Below, piece after piece: positions 1 to 8,863 of a stretch of 64,000 bases of DNA; within the stretch, counting starts at the first letter, position 1; every line of letters begins with the position of its first letter. The position numbers and the translations under genes were made by a program. The notes beneath the pieces are model-generated. The model saw only the letters and a program-made list of their open reading frames with translations, was not told the origin of the DNA and made no database searches. This DNA is from Heterorhizobium halophytocola (GTDB lineage: Bacteria; Pseudomonadota; Alphaproteobacteria; Rhizobiales; Rhizobiaceae): NCBI RefSeq assembly GCF_017873095.1, contig NZ_JAGGJU010000006.1, positions 124,001 to 188,000 of the forward strand, read 5' to 3'.

Positions 1-1
1 G

Positions 2-574
2 GGCGAAAACATCTGGGGCCGTCCGAAGTCCCCGGTCAACCGCCGCGAATACGGCCCCGGCCAGCACGGTCAGCGCCGCAAGGGCAAGCTTTCCGACTTC
101 GGCGTGCAGCTACGCGCCAAGCAGAAGCTGAAGGGCTACTACGGGGACATTCGCGAGAAGCAGTTCCGCGCGACCTACGAAGAAGCCAACCGCCGCAAGG
201 GCGACACCGGTGAAAACCTGATCGGTCTGCTGGAATCGCGTCTGGACGCCATCGTCTACCGCGCCAAGTTCGTCCCGACCGTCTTTGCTGCCCGTCAGTT
301 CGTCAACCATGGCCACGTCACGGTCAACGGCGTCAAGGTCAACATCGGTTCCTACCGCTGCAAGGCCGGCGACGTGATCGAAGTGCGCGAAAAGTCGAAG
401 CAGATGGTGACCGTTCTGGAAGCCGTTTCGCTCGCCGAGCGCGACGTTCCGGACTACATCGAAGCCGACCACCACAAGATGGTCGCCACCTTCGTTCGCA
501 TTCCGACCCTTGCCGACGTGCCTTACGCCGTCATCATGGAACCGAACCTGGTCGTCGAATTCTACTCGCGCTAA
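2..574 (+). CDS. rpsD: 30S ribosomal protein S4, 5'-truncated by the window edge
   Basis: This primary 16S rRNA-binding protein nucleates assembly of the small subunit body. The open frame runs from base 2 with no start codon in view. It reads [23 protein letters not shown] before the first ATG at 104, so that ATG is internal. About 190 residues are present against roughly 205 in the family, meaning only the extreme N-terminus is missing. The S4 RNA-binding fold is clear in the middle ([16 protein letters not shown], then [13 protein letters not shown]). A strong intrinsic terminator follows within 25 bases, so the gene ends its own transcript. Confidence 0.97.
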   Translation, partial: GENIWGRPKSPVNRREYGPGQHGQRRKGKLSDFGVQLRAKQKLKGYYGDIREKQFRATYEEANRRKGDTGENLIGLLESRLDAIVYRAKFVPTVFAARQFVNHGHVTVNGVKVNIGSYRCKAGDVIEVREKSKQMVTVLEAVSLAERDVPDYIEADHHKMVATFVRIPTLADVPYAVIMEPNLVVEFYSR

Positions 575-596
575 TCACTCGAGCGCGTTATTTCAG

Positions 597-625
597 AAAG
601 CCGCCCGGCAACGGGCGGCTTTTTT
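597..625 (+). terminator. Intrinsic terminator of rpsD
   Basis: A GC-rich hairpin with arms AGCCGCCCG and CGGGCGGCT and a GCAA tetraloop is followed directly by a run of T. It lies between the rpsD stop and the glsA start, so glsA must be expressed from read-through or a very short promoter region. Confidence 0.9.
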
Positions 626-643
626 CGCATCAGGGGCATGCTT

Positions 644-1570
644 ATGGATCTGCAGGCAGTCGTCGATGATATAGCATCCGCGCTTTCCGAGCGCCGGGGC
701 GAAGGCAAGGTTGCGGATTACATCCCGCAGCTGGCCAAGGTCGACCCGAAGCAATTCGCGATCACCATCACCACCGTCGACGGCCAGGTCTTCAGCGCCG
801 GCGATGCGGAGACGCCGTTTTCGATCCAGAGCATATCCAAGGTCTTCATGCTGACGCTGGCGCTGGGGCAGGCGGGCGAGACGGTGTGGAAGCGTGTCGG
901 GCGGGAGCCGTCCGGAACAGCCTTCAACTCGATCGTCCAGCTCGAGCAGGAGCACGGCATCCCGCGCAATCCCTTCATCAATGCCGGCGCCATCGTCATC
1001 TGCGACATCGTGCTCGGCAGCTACAAGCCGAAGGAAGCGATCGGCGAATATGTCCGCTTCATGCGCTATCTGGCCGATGACGATATGCTGACCATCGACC
1101 GGGCCGTGGCGATGTCGGAGACCGCCACCGGATCGCGCAACACGGCGCTGGCCAATTTCATGCGCTCCTTCGGCAATCTGCACCACGACGTGGCGCATGT
1201 GCTCGGCGTCTATTTCCACCAGTGCGCGCTCGCCATGACGACGCGCCAGCTGTCGCGGGCAGGCCTGTTCCTGGCAGCCCAGGGGGCGGATCCGATCAGC
1301 GGCTATTCCGTCGTCAGCGCCAGCCGGGCGCGGCGCATCAACGCCCTGATGCTGACCTGCGGCCATTACGACGGTTCCGGCGATTTCGCCTTCCATGTCG
1401 GCCTGCCGGGCAAGAGCGGCGTCGGCGGCGGCATTCTGGCGGTCGCGCCGGGCAAGGCTTCGATCGCGGTCTGGTCGCCCGGCCTCAACAAGGTCGGCAA
1501 TTCCGCGCTCGGCACGCTGGCGCTCGAAATGCTTACCAACCAGACCGGCTGGTCGGTCTTCGGGGCTTGA
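644..1570 (+). CDS. glsA: Glutaminase (serine-dependent beta-lactamase fold)
   Basis: The enzyme hydrolyses L-glutamine to glutamate and ammonia in the cytosol. The product is 308 residues, the usual length of the short bacterial glutaminases. The catalytic SxxK motif is visible as Ser63-Ile-Ser-Lys66 within [11 protein letters not shown]. Other family blocks are [23 protein letters not shown] and the late [12 protein letters not shown] loop. I chose ATG 644 over ATG 638 because AGGGG at 632-636 sits 7 bases from 644 but only 1 base from 638. The gene sits just downstream of the rpsD terminator; this rpsD-glsA neighbourhood is familiar from rhizobia. Confidence 0.95.
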   Translation: MDLQAVVDDIASALSERRGEGKVADYIPQLAKVDPKQFAITITTVDGQVFSAGDAETPFSIQSISKVFMLTLALGQAGETVWKRVGREPSGTAFNSIVQLEQEHGIPRNPFINAGAIVICDIVLGSYKPKEAIGEYVRFMRYLADDDMLTIDRAVAMSETATGSRNTALANFMRSFGNLHHDVAHVLGVYFHQCALAMTTRQLSRAGLFLAAQGADPISGYSVVSASRARRINALMLTCGHYDGSGDFAFHVGLPGKSGVGGGILAVAPGKASIAVWSPGLNKVGNSALGTLALEMLTNQTGWSVFGA

Positions 1571-1673
1571 TCTTCGCGGCGTAACGCGTCATGTGGCGTC
1601 ACATCCGTCTTGTGCGCCAGTTGCGCACCGCCAGGTGCGCACCCGGTTGCGCCCAGTTATACGAGCTTGCCCG

Positions 1674-2561
1674 ATGACCCTAAATGAGCTTGACACCGCA
1701 GCAAAGGACGCCGACATCCACGACGCCGAAACGGCGGACACGGCTGGGGTGCATCCGATGTTTGCCGCTGCGCCACGTTCCGTGTCGTTCAACAAGCTGC
1801 GCAAGCGTCTCATCCGCCAGGTCCGCCAGGCGTTCGACGATTTCGACATGCTGAAGGGCCAGAAGCGCTGGCTGGTCGGCCTGTCCGGCGGCAAGGACAG
1901 TTACGGCCTGCTGGCGCTGCTGCTCGATCTCAAATGGCGCGGACTGCTGCCGGTCGAACTGGTCGCCTGCAATCTCGACCAGGGCCAGCCCAATTTTCCC
2001 AAGCACGTGCTGCCGGACTACCTGACATCGATCGGCGTGCGGCACCGGATCGAATATCGCGACACCTATTCGATCGTGAAGGAGAAGGTGCCGGCGGGTG
2101 GCACCTATTGTTCGCTCTGCTCGCGGCTGCGCCGCGGCAATCTCTACCGCATCGCCCGGGAAGAAGGCTGCGACGCGCTGGTGCTCGGCCACCACCGGGA
2201 GGATATTCTCGAAACCTTCTTCATGAACTTCTTCCACGGCGGACGGCTTGCCTCGATGCCGCCGAAACTGCTGAACGACGAAGGCGACCTGATGCTACTG
2301 CGACCGCTCGCCTATGCGGCCGAGGACGATCTGGCACGCTTTGCCGAGGCGATGGCCTTTCCGATCATCCCCTGCGATCTCTGCGGTTCGCAGGACGGGC
2401 TGCAGCGCAATGCGATGAAGGACATGCTGGCCGGCATCGAGGCGAAGATGCCGGGCCGCAAGGACGCGATGCTGCGGGCGCTCGGCCACGTCAATCCGTC
2501 CCATCTGCTCGACCCCGCCCTTTTCGACTTCAAGGACCTCCACCCCAAAGCCAAGGACTGA
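1674..2561 (+). CDS. ttcA: tRNA 2-thiocytidine(32) synthetase TtcA
   Basis: This ATP-dependent, iron-sulfur cluster enzyme thiolates cytidine 32 of some tRNAs. From ATG 1674 the protein is 295 residues. The PP-loop pyrophosphatase motif SGGKDS is at 71-76. A CxxC pair follows at Cys146 and Cys149 ([12 protein letters not shown]), with a further CDLC at 234-237; family members bind their cluster with two cysteines of the CxxC pair plus a third downstream cysteine. No good Shine-Dalgarno precedes 1674, so the in-frame ATG at 1758 ([11 protein letters not shown]), preceded by GGGG, is a possible alternative start. The inositol-monophosphatase-family gene begins 4 bases after the stop. Confidence 0.93.
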   Translation: MTLNELDTAAKDADIHDAETADTAGVHPMFAAAPRSVSFNKLRKRLIRQVRQAFDDFDMLKGQKRWLVGLSGGKDSYGLLALLLDLKWRGLLPVELVACNLDQGQPNFPKHVLPDYLTSIGVRHRIEYRDTYSIVKEKVPAGGTYCSLCSRLRRGNLYRIAREEGCDALVLGHHREDILETFFMNFFHGGRLASMPPKLLNDEGDLMLLRPLAYAAEDDLARFAEAMAFPIIPCDLCGSQDGLQRNAMKDMLAGIEAKMPGRKDAMLRALGHVNPSHLLDPALFDFKDLHPKAKD

Positions 2562-2565
2562 CATC

Positions 2566-3387
2566 ATGGCCGAACTCGACATCGCGTTGCTTGCCAATAT
2601 CTTGCAGGAGGCGGCGGCCACGGAGATATTGCCGCGCTTTCGCAATCTCGGCGCCGAGGACATACGCGTCAAGACCGAGGCGATCGATCTCGTCACGGAA
2701 GCCGACGAGGCCGCCGAGCGGCGGATCATGGCGCGGCTGGCCGAGGCCATGCCGGATGCATTGTTCATCGGCGAGGAGGGCGTGGCCGCCGATCCTTCGC
2801 TGCTCGACAAGCTTGCCGACGCGGATCTGGCCGTCGTGATCGATCCGATCGATGGCACCTTCAACTTCGCCTCGGGCCTGCCGCTGTTCGGCGTCATGGC
2901 CTCGGTCGTTGCCAAGGGCGAGACTGTCGCCGGCGTCATCTACGACCCGATGGGCAATGACTGGCTGATTGCCGAAAGGGGCTCCGGCGCCTGGTTCTGC
3001 GGCGCAGACGGCAGCCAGACGGAAGCGACGCTCGCACCTCCCATGCCGCTCGACCAGATGGTCGGCATTGCCAATGCCAGCTATATCCCGGTCGAACACC
3101 GCCGCACCATGCTGACCAATCTGGCCGAGGTCAGGCTGTTTACGACCTATCGCTGCGCGGCTCACGAATATCGTGCGTTTTCAGGCGGTCACTTTCATTT
3201 CCTGATGTATCACAAGCTGATGCCCTGGGATCATCTGGCCGGTGCCCTGATCTGCGAGGAGGCCGGTGCGCATGTGCGCAGGCTCGATGGTTCGGTCTAC
3301 AAACCGGGCCAGGTGGAAGGCGGCCTGCTGATCGCTCCGGATGAGAGCAGCTGGCAGGAGCTGCGCCGGAAGATCTTCACCTTCTGA
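2566..3387 (+). CDS. Inositol monophosphatase family protein
   Basis: A magnesium-dependent, lithium-sensitive-type phosphatase of about 273 residues. The family signature is complete: metal ligand Glu70 in GEEG, Asp93-Pro-Ile-Asp96-Gly-Thr, and the C-terminal PWDHLAGALICEEAGA block that supplies the last metal aspartate. The substrate cannot be told from sequence; family members act on inositol phosphate, histidinol phosphate or 3'-phosphoadenosine 5'-phosphate. It starts 4 bases after ttcA with a ribosome binding site inside the ttcA end, so the two are likely cotranscribed. A symmetrical hairpin follows. Confidence 0.9.
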   Translation: MAELDIALLANILQEAAATEILPRFRNLGAEDIRVKTEAIDLVTEADEAAERRIMARLAEAMPDALFIGEEGVAADPSLLDKLADADLAVVIDPIDGTFNFASGLPLFGVMASVVAKGETVAGVIYDPMGNDWLIAERGSGAWFCGADGSQTEATLAPPMPLDQMVGIANASYIPVEHRRTMLTNLAEVRLFTTYRCAAHEYRAFSGGHFHFLMYHKLMPWDHLAGALICEEAGAHVRRLDGSVYKPGQVEGGLLIAPDESSWQELRRKIFTF

Positions 3388-3415
3388 AAACGCAAGATAG
3401 CGGTACGTAAGACGC

Positions 3416-3450
3416 AAAAACCCGCAGCAAGAATCCCTTGCTGCGGGTTT
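3416..3450. terminator. Bidirectional intrinsic terminator between convergent genes
   Basis: A perfect 11-bp stem (CCCGCAGCAAG with CTTGCTGCGGG) has A residues on its left and T residues on its right. It can therefore end both the rightward phosphatase transcript and the leftward MFS exporter transcript. Confidence 0.88.
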
Positions 3451-3473
3451 TACATGTCTTGCATGCGAACGTT

Positions 3474-4718
3474 TCAGACCGCCGGATTATGGGGCTGGAA
3501 GAGCTTGCCTCGTTCGGCGATCAGCACGAAGACCAGTCCGATGATCGAGACCACGAAGAAGCCGGCGACCATCGGGACCGATGTGCCGTTGAACGACTGG
3601 CCGATGATCGCGCCGATCAATGCGCCGCCGACCGTGCTCATGAAGCCGAGCACCGAGGAGGCCGTGCCGGCGACATGGCCGAGCGGCTCCATCGCGAGCG
3701 AGTTGAAGTTGGCGCCGATCCAGCCGAACTGGAACATCGAAAGTGCAAACAGCGTCAGGAACATCAGAAAGGGCATCGGCTGCGGCCCGACGAAATGGGC
3801 GATCAGCCAGACGAGATTGATGGCGATGAAGCCGAGCAGGGAGCCGTGCGACAGCTTGCGCATGCCGAACCGGCCGACCAGCCTTGAATTGATGAACGAA
3901 GCGGCTGCCATGAAGATTGCCACCGCGGCAAAGGCTGCCGCAAACCAGTCACCGAGTTCGTAGATGTCGATATAGATCTGCTGGGCCGAGTTGATGAAGC
4001 CGAACAGCGCACCGAAGATGAAGGTCGTCGCCAGCGTATAGCAAAGCGCCAGCCTGTTGGTCAGCACGATGCGGAAACCGGCTGCGATGGTCTTCGGATT
4101 GAACGGGCGGCGTTGTTCGACCGGCAGCGTCTCCGGCAGGCGGACATACATCCAGACGCCGACGACCGCCGCGCCCGTTGCCATGAAGGCGAAGATCCAG
4201 TGCCAGTTGCCGAACAGCATGATGATCTGGCCGGTGCCCGGCGCGATCACCGGCACGATCATGAACACCATCATGATCAGCGACATGGCTTCCGCCATGC
4301 GGCGGCCGCCATAGACGTCGCGCACGATGGAGACGGTGATGACCCGCAGTGCCGCGGCTCCCAGCCCCTGCAGGGCGCGCATGGCGAGCATGGTCTCGAA
4401 ATTCGGTGCGACCATGGCGGCGAGCGCGGCAAAGACATAGATCGAGATGCCGAAGATGACCGGCTTGCGCCGGCCGAGCCAGTCGGACAGCGGACCGTAG
4501 ATCAACTGTGCGACGCCAAAGCCGAGCAGGAAGGCCGAAACGATATACTGGCGATGATTGGCATTGGTGACGCCAAGCGAGTCGCCGATGCGGTCCAGTG
4601 CCGGCAGCATGCTGTCGATTGCTAGCGCTGTCAGCGACATCATCCCCGCCATCAGCGCGATGAATTCAAACCGGTGCATGGCGCCGAGCGCTGGCGGGTG
4701 GGACGAGGGACTGGACAT
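3474..4718 (-). CDS. Bcr/CflA-type multidrug efflux MFS transporter
   Basis: A 414-residue inner-membrane secondary transporter with about twelve hydrophobic segments. The loop between helices 2 and 3 reads GPLSDWLGRRKPVIFG, the MFS motif A. The arrangement DSMLPALDRIGDSLG after helix 1 and RVITVSIVRDVYGG after helix 4 is typical of the Bcr/CflA drug:proton antiporter subfamily. The substrate is unknown. An AAAGGT ribosome site lies before the ATG. It reads in the same direction as grxD but is separated from it by a long palindromic hairpin, so it probably has its own expression. Confidence 0.88.
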   Translation of the reverse strand: MSSPSSHPPALGAMHRFEFIALMAGMMSLTALAIDSMLPALDRIGDSLGVTNANHRQYIVSAFLLGFGVAQLIYGPLSDWLGRRKPVIFGISIYVFAALAAMVAPNFETMLAMRALQGLGAAALRVITVSIVRDVYGGRRMAEAMSLIMMVFMIVPVIAPGTGQIIMLFGNWHWIFAFMATGAAVVGVWMYVRLPETLPVEQRRPFNPKTIAAGFRIVLTNRLALCYTLATTFIFGALFGFINSAQQIYIDIYELGDWFAAAFAAVAIFMAAASFINSRLVGRFGMRKLSHGSLLGFIAINLVWLIAHFVGPQPMPFLMFLTLFALSMFQFGWIGANFNSLAMEPLGHVAGTASSVLGFMSTVGGALIGAIIGQSFNGTSVPMVAGFFVVSIIGLVFVLIAERGKLFQPHNPAV

Positions 4719-4738
4719 CGTGGACCTTTTGCAAACGG

Positions 4739-4762
4739 AAGGCGCTGCAGATGCAGCGCCTT
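4739..4762 (-). terminator. Perfect 20-bp palindromic hairpin after grxD
   Basis: Arms GGCGCTGCA and TGCAGCGCC flank a two-base centre and are extended by AA/TT. The hairpin lies in the gap between the grxD stop and the MFS start. The T tract on the minus strand is weak, so it could be a terminator or an operator; a terminator for grxD is the simpler reading. Confidence 0.5.
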
Positions 4763-4813
4763 TCTGAAAAACGGACGATTGGGGAAGCGGGGCGCCAAAC
4801 GCCCCCGCGTCAT

Positions 4814-5146
4814 TCAGGCCGCGCCGCGGACCTCAATGCCGTTGCCCTGCAGGTGGTTTTGCAGTTCACCCGCCTGGAACATCTCGCGGATGATGTCGCA
4901 GCCGCCGAGGAACTCGCCCTTGACGTAAAGCTGGGGAATGGTCGGCCAGTTGGAATATTCCTTGATGCCCTGGCGAATCTCGTCGTCGGCAAGAACGTTG
5001 ACGCCCTTGTAGTCGATGCCGAGGTAATCGAGGATCTGCACGACCTGGCCGGAGAAACCACATTGCGGGAACTGCGGTGTGCCCTTCATGAAGAGGACGA
5101 CGTCATTGGTCTTGACTTCGTTTGCGATGAAATCGTTTGCGCTCAT
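4814..5146 (-). CDS. grxD: Monothiol glutaredoxin, Grx4 family
   Basis: This small CGFS glutaredoxin coordinates a bridging [2Fe-2S] cluster with glutathione and passes it on, often with BolA. It has 110 residues, with the active-site motif CGFS at 29-32 preceded by MKGTPQFPQ. The glutathione-binding [17 protein letters not shown] region lies near residue 75. AAAGGA precedes the ATG. Its neighbour bolA, two genes upstream on the same strand, is its usual physical partner, which supports a shared role in iron-sulfur and iron signalling. The suf operon lies elsewhere in this window. Confidence 0.96.
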   Translation of the reverse strand: MSANDFIANEVKTNDVVLFMKGTPQFPQCGFSGQVVQILDYLGIDYKGVNVLADDEIRQGIKEYSNWPTIPQLYVKGEFLGGCDIIREMFQAGELQNHLQGNGIEVRGAA

Positions 5147-5351
5147 GGTTTTGTCCTTTCACATGCGGTTCAAGGCCGCTGCTTTGTCTTTTCGCTAGAT
5201 AACAACGTGCAGCCACGATTACCAGTGCTTTTGCCGTCCGGCAGCGCCGTGCCGGTCTGCCGCCGTCTGCGGCATGAACACCCGGGCTTGGACGGATCTC
5301 TTGACCGGCGACTGCGACAGGCATGTGACACGGCCACAGGCCGGTGTCGCG

Positions 5352-5579
5352 CTACCGGGGGGCGCGCTGGCTGCTGCGCTTGGCGGTCGTGCGTCGGCGG
5401 CTGACCTGCTTTTTGGCCGGCTTGCGGGCGACGGCCTTCTTCTTGACGAAACGGCCGGTCGTCTTGGAGCGTGCCTGGCGCTTGTGGCGGGCGGACGTGC
5501 GACCGGTGGTCTTCTTTAAGACCTCCTTCAGCGCGCCTTCGATGATGCCTTCAACGATACTGCCGATGCCGAGCGCCAT
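5352..5579 (-). CDS. Small lysine/arginine-rich protein between bolA and grxD
   Basis: I do not recognise this 75-residue protein. Residues 1-23 form an amphipathic stretch (GSIVEGIIEGALKEVLKK). The remainder is extremely basic, with about a dozen each of Lys and Arg plus Thr/Ser, resembling a disordered nucleic-acid-binding tail. It starts 17 bases after the bolA stop with an AAGGCG ribosome site, so it is probably cotranscribed with bolA and grxD. A histone-like or RNA-binding role is only a guess from composition. Confidence 0.6.
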   Translation of the reverse strand: MALGIGSIVEGIIEGALKEVLKKTTGRTSARHKRQARSKTTGRFVKKKAVARKPAKKQVSRRRTTAKRSSQRAPR

Positions 5580-5596
5580 CGCTTTTCACGCCTTGT

Positions 5597-5830
5597 CTAT
5601 TCGGGGATGGAAGTCTGCAGGGCAAGCGCATGCAGTACGCCGCCCATATTACCCTTCAGTGCGTCATAGACCATCTGGTGCTGCTGCACCCGGGTCTTGC
5701 CGCGGAAGGCTTCCGCGACGACCTCGGCTGCATAGTGGTCGCCGTCTCCTGCCAGGTCACGGATGACGACTTTCGAGCCGGGAATGCCCGCCTTGATCAT
5801 GTCTTCGATATCGCCCGGTTTCATCGCCAT
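5597..5830 (-). CDS. bolA: BolA family protein
   Basis: A 77-residue BolA-fold protein of the short BolA2/YrbA-like type. The class II KH-like core is visible in VVIRDLAGDGDHYAAEVVAEAFRGKTRVQQHQMVYDAL. His32 in the GDGDHY loop and the conserved His in the RVQQHQ segment are the residues that usually ligate a cluster shared with a monothiol glutaredoxin. It follows purL by 16 bases and leads towards grxD, giving a purL-bolA-basic protein-grxD order on one strand. This order is familiar from rhizobia. Confidence 0.92.
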   Translation of the reverse strand: MAMKPGDIEDMIKAGIPGSKVVIRDLAGDGDHYAAEVVAEAFRGKTRVQQHQMVYDALKGNMGGVLHALALQTSIPE

Positions 5831-5846
5831 GTTGACAGTCTCCTGG

Positions 5847-8081
5847 TTATTCCGCGGCGGCGCTCAGCGCGTCGCCATGCATGAAATCAGGAAACCATGA
5901 TTCATGGGCGTCACGCAATGTCGTGACCGGCAGGCTCAGCACGTCCTCGATCACCAGATCGGAACCGCCGATGGTGCCGAGCCGGCGGAACGGCACGCCG
6001 CCACCTTCGGCATTGGCGCAGATGAAATTGGCAAGATCCGGGGAGACCGTGACGACATAGCGTGCCTGGTCTTCGCCGAACAGCAGGGCGTGGTTGAGGC
6101 CGCGGCTGTCGGCTAGCGATACCGTCATGCCCTTGCCGGAGGCCATCGCCATCTCCGCGAGCGCAAGCGCCAGGCCGCCGCTCGAAATGTCGTGGCAGGC
6201 CGAGATCTGGCCGTTGCGGATGGCGGAGCGGACGAAATCGCCGTTGCGGCGTTCGGCATAGAGATCGACTTCCGGCGGCGGACCGTCGGTCAGGCCGAGA
6301 ATGTCGCGCATGTAGATCGAGCTGCCGAGATGGCTTCCGTCGATGCCGATGAGCAGCACCACATCGCCTTCGTTGGCTCCGCCGATCCTGGCCATGCGGC
6401 TCCAGTCATGCAGAAGGCCGACACCGGCGATCGTGGGCGTCGGCAGGATCGCGACACCATTGGTCTCGTTGTAGAGCGAGACATTGCCGGAGACGATCGG
6501 GAAATCGAGCGCCGCACAGGCTTCGCCGATGCCCTGGATCGCCTGGACCAGCTGGCCCATGATTTCGGGCTTTTCCGGATTGCCGAAATTGAGGTTGTCG
6601 GTCGAGGCGAGCGGCTCAGCGCCGGTGGCCGTGATATTGCGCCAGCATTCGGCGACCGCCTGCTTGCCGCCTTCATACGGGTCGGCCTCGACATAGCGCG
6701 GCGTGACGTCGGAGGAGAAGGCGAGGGCCTTGGACGGATGGCCGTCGACGCGCACCACGCCTGCGTCACCGCCCGGCAGCTGCAGCGAATTGCCCTGGAT
6801 CAGCGTGTCGTACTGCTCGTAGACCCAGCGGCGGCTCGACTGGTTGGCGGACCCGACCAGTTGCAGCAGCGCATCGCCGTAGTTTTCGGGTTCGGCCACC
6901 AGGTTTGCGGGCAGGGCGCCACGCTTGTCGGCCTCGCGCCAGGGGCGATCATATTCCGGGGCCTCGTCGCCGAGTTCCTTGATCGGCAGGTTCGCCACTT
7001 CGCTGCCCTGATGCAGCACACGGAAGCGCAGGTCGTCGGTGGTCTTGCCGACAATGGCGAAGTCCAGGCCCCATTTGACGAAGATCGCCTTGGCGGCCTC
7101 TTCCTTGGAGGGCTCCAGCACCATGAGCATGCGCTCCTGGCTTTCCGAAAGCATCATTTCATAGGCGGTCATCTGCTCTTCGCGGACCGGCACCTTGTCG
7201 AGATCGAGCTCGATGCCGAGACCGCCCTTGGCGCCCATCTCGACGGCCGAACAGGTAAGACCGGCAGCCCCCATGTCCTGGATGGCGATGACGGCCCCAG
7301 TTGCCATCAGTTCGAGGCAGGCTTCCAGCAGGCATTTCTCGGTGAAGGGGTCGCCGACCTGCACGGTCGGGCGCTTCTCCTCGATCTGCTCGTCGAATTC
7401 GGCAGACGCCATGGTCGCGCCACCGACGCCATCGCGGCCGGTCTTGGCGCCGAGATAGACGACCGGCAGGCCAACGCCCTTGGCTTCCGAGAGAAAGATG
7501 CCGTCGGACTTGGCGATGCCGGCTGCAAAGGCATTGACCAGGATATTGCCGTTATAGCGCTCGTCGAACTCGACTTCGCCGCCGACCGTCGGCACGCCGA
7601 AGGAATTGCCATAGCCGCCGACGCCGGCAACAACGCCGGAGACGAGGTGTCGCGTCTTCGGATGATCCGGTGCGCCGAAACGCAACGCGTTCATGGCGGC
7701 GATCGGCCGGGCACCCATGGTGAAGACGTCGCGCAGGATGCCGCCGACGCCGGTCGCGGCCCCCTGATAGGGTTCGATATAGGACGGGTGGTTGTGGCTC
7801 TCCATCTTGAACACCACGACATCGCCATCATCGATATCGACAACGCCGGCATTCTCGCCGGGACCCTGGATGACGCGGGCGCCGGTGGTCGGCAGGGTGC
7901 GCAGCCAACGCTTGGAGGATTTGTAGGAACAATGTTCGTTCCACATGGCGGAGAAGATGCCGAGTTCGGTAAAGCTCGGCTCGCGGCCGATCAGATCGAG
8001 GATCCGCTGGTATTCGTCGGGCTTCAGCCCGTGCGAAGCTACAAGTTCCGGGGTGATCGCAATCGAATTCGGGATCGTCAT
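5847..8081 (-). CDS. purL: Phosphoribosylformylglycinamidine synthase subunit PurL
   Basis: This is the ATP-using synthase subunit of the three-part PurLQS complex, which converts FGAR and glutamine to FGAM in purine synthesis. It has 744 residues, as expected for the small form of PurL that needs separate PurS and PurQ. Visible motifs include [13 protein letters not shown] near the N-terminus, [27 protein letters not shown] and [12 protein letters not shown] start at ATG 8081 because AGGAAAAGAG precedes it; an in-frame ATG 24 bases upstream lacks a ribosome site. PurQ and PurS are encoded about 3-4 kb away on the same strand. Confidence 0.97.
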   Translation of the reverse strand: MTIPNSIAITPELVASHGLKPDEYQRILDLIGREPSFTELGIFSAMWNEHCSYKSSKRWLRTLPTTGARVIQGPGENAGVVDIDDGDVVVFKMESHNHPSYIEPYQGAATGVGGILRDVFTMGARPIAAMNALRFGAPDHPKTRHLVSGVVAGVGGYGNSFGVPTVGGEVEFDERYNGNILVNAFAAGIAKSDGIFLSEAKGVGLPVVYLGAKTGRDGVGGATMASAEFDEQIEEKRPTVQVGDPFTEKCLLEACLELMATGAVIAIQDMGAAGLTCSAVEMGAKGGLGIELDLDKVPVREEQMTAYEMMLSESQERMLMVLEPSKEEAAKAIFVKWGLDFAIVGKTTDDLRFRVLHQGSEVANLPIKELGDEAPEYDRPWREADKRGALPANLVAEPENYGDALLQLVGSANQSSRRWVYEQYDTLIQGNSLQLPGGDAGVVRVDGHPSKALAFSSDVTPRYVEADPYEGGKQAVAECWRNITATGAEPLASTDNLNFGNPEKPEIMGQLVQAIQGIGEACAALDFPIVSGNVSLYNETNGVAILPTPTIAGVGLLHDWSRMARIGGANEGDVVLLIGIDGSHLGSSIYMRDILGLTDGPPPEVDLYAERRNGDFVRSAIRNGQISACHDISSGGLALALAEMAMASGKGMTVSLADSRGLNHALLFGEDQARYVVTVSPDLANFICANAEGGGVPFRRLGTIGGSDLVIEDVLSLPVTTLRDAHESWFPDFMHGDALSAAAE

Positions 8082-8220
8082 CTCTTTTCCTGGGATCGGT
8101 GCCATTTTCGGGGCTTTGGCGCCTCTTTAACCCATGTGGCCGTCAAGCGCGACAGGAAAATGGGCTCCGCCGAGGCTTATCCCGCCGCCTTGCATGCGCG
8201 TCGCCGGCCGATCGCGGCTG

Positions 8221-8775
8221 TCAGAAATGATAGGCCACCGCAAGGCCCGCATGGCTGACGCCGTCGTTCGGCCCGTCGCACAATTCCGCATGCGAGGAGT
8301 GATCGACGCTGGCAACGAGGTCGAAGCGATCGGTAATGCGGTAGCCGGCGGCGACCGACTCGTGGAAGAGCAAGTGACAGCCGAGATTGGGGCCGTCCGT
8401 ATTGCCCGTCAGCGTGCCGTCATGTACGGCCCCGCCGAAGCCGAGATCGAGATAGAGCTTGTCGGTCACGGGAATTTTCCAGTCGACGCCGCCAAAGGCG
8501 AGGTTGGTCTCGCCGCTGGTGGAGAGGATCGCCCCGACATTCACCCTGGGATGCAGTAACAGGTCGAGCGGCGTGGTGGCATCCATCGCGTCGAACGGGT
8601 CGAAGAAGAAGGTGATGTTGGGAAACAGCCCTGTTTCCTGGCTGCGCCCGTCCTGGATCGACGCAGACAGCCCGGTCCGTATTTCCTTGACCGACCAGTC
8701 GGCAGCATTGCATGTCCCGGCCTGGAGGAAGAGGAGGAGCGCTGCTCCGGCAGTTGCAAATTCAGCGGTCCGCAT
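8221..8775 (-). CDS. PagL-like lipid A 3-O-deacylase (acyloxyacyl hydrolase family)
   Basis: A predicted outer-membrane beta-barrel that removes the 3-O acyl chain of lipid A. From ATG 8775 (GGAG site upstream) it has 184 residues. A signal peptide is clear (TAGAALLLFLQAGTCNA, cleaved before ADWS). The strands alternate polar and aromatic residues and end in a terminal Phe (GLAVAYHF), as outer-membrane proteins do. The catalytic His-Ser pair of PagL is visible in DHSSHAELC near the C-terminus, followed by the family's asparagine-glycine turn (GPNDGVSHAG). The family assignment is by motif only. Confidence 0.72.
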   Translation of the reverse strand: MRTAEFATAGAALLLFLQAGTCNAADWSVKEIRTGLSASIQDGRSQETGLFPNITFFFDPFDAMDATTPLDLLLHPRVNVGAILSTSGETNLAFGGVDWKIPVTDKLYLDLGFGGAVHDGTLTGNTDGPNLGCHLLFHESVAAGYRITDRFDLVASVDHSSHAELCDGPNDGVSHAGLAVAYHF

Positions 8776-8863
8776 CCGCGAATCTCCGTTGTAACGAATA
8801 CCTATCGCTAGCATGCGTCGCAGCAGATCAGAACCAGGAAAATTCGCCCGCCCGGATAGCCTC

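Noticed and set aside
6192..8258. 688-codon plus-strand frame across purL
   Set aside because: It is antisense to a certain purL and has no homology that I can recognise.
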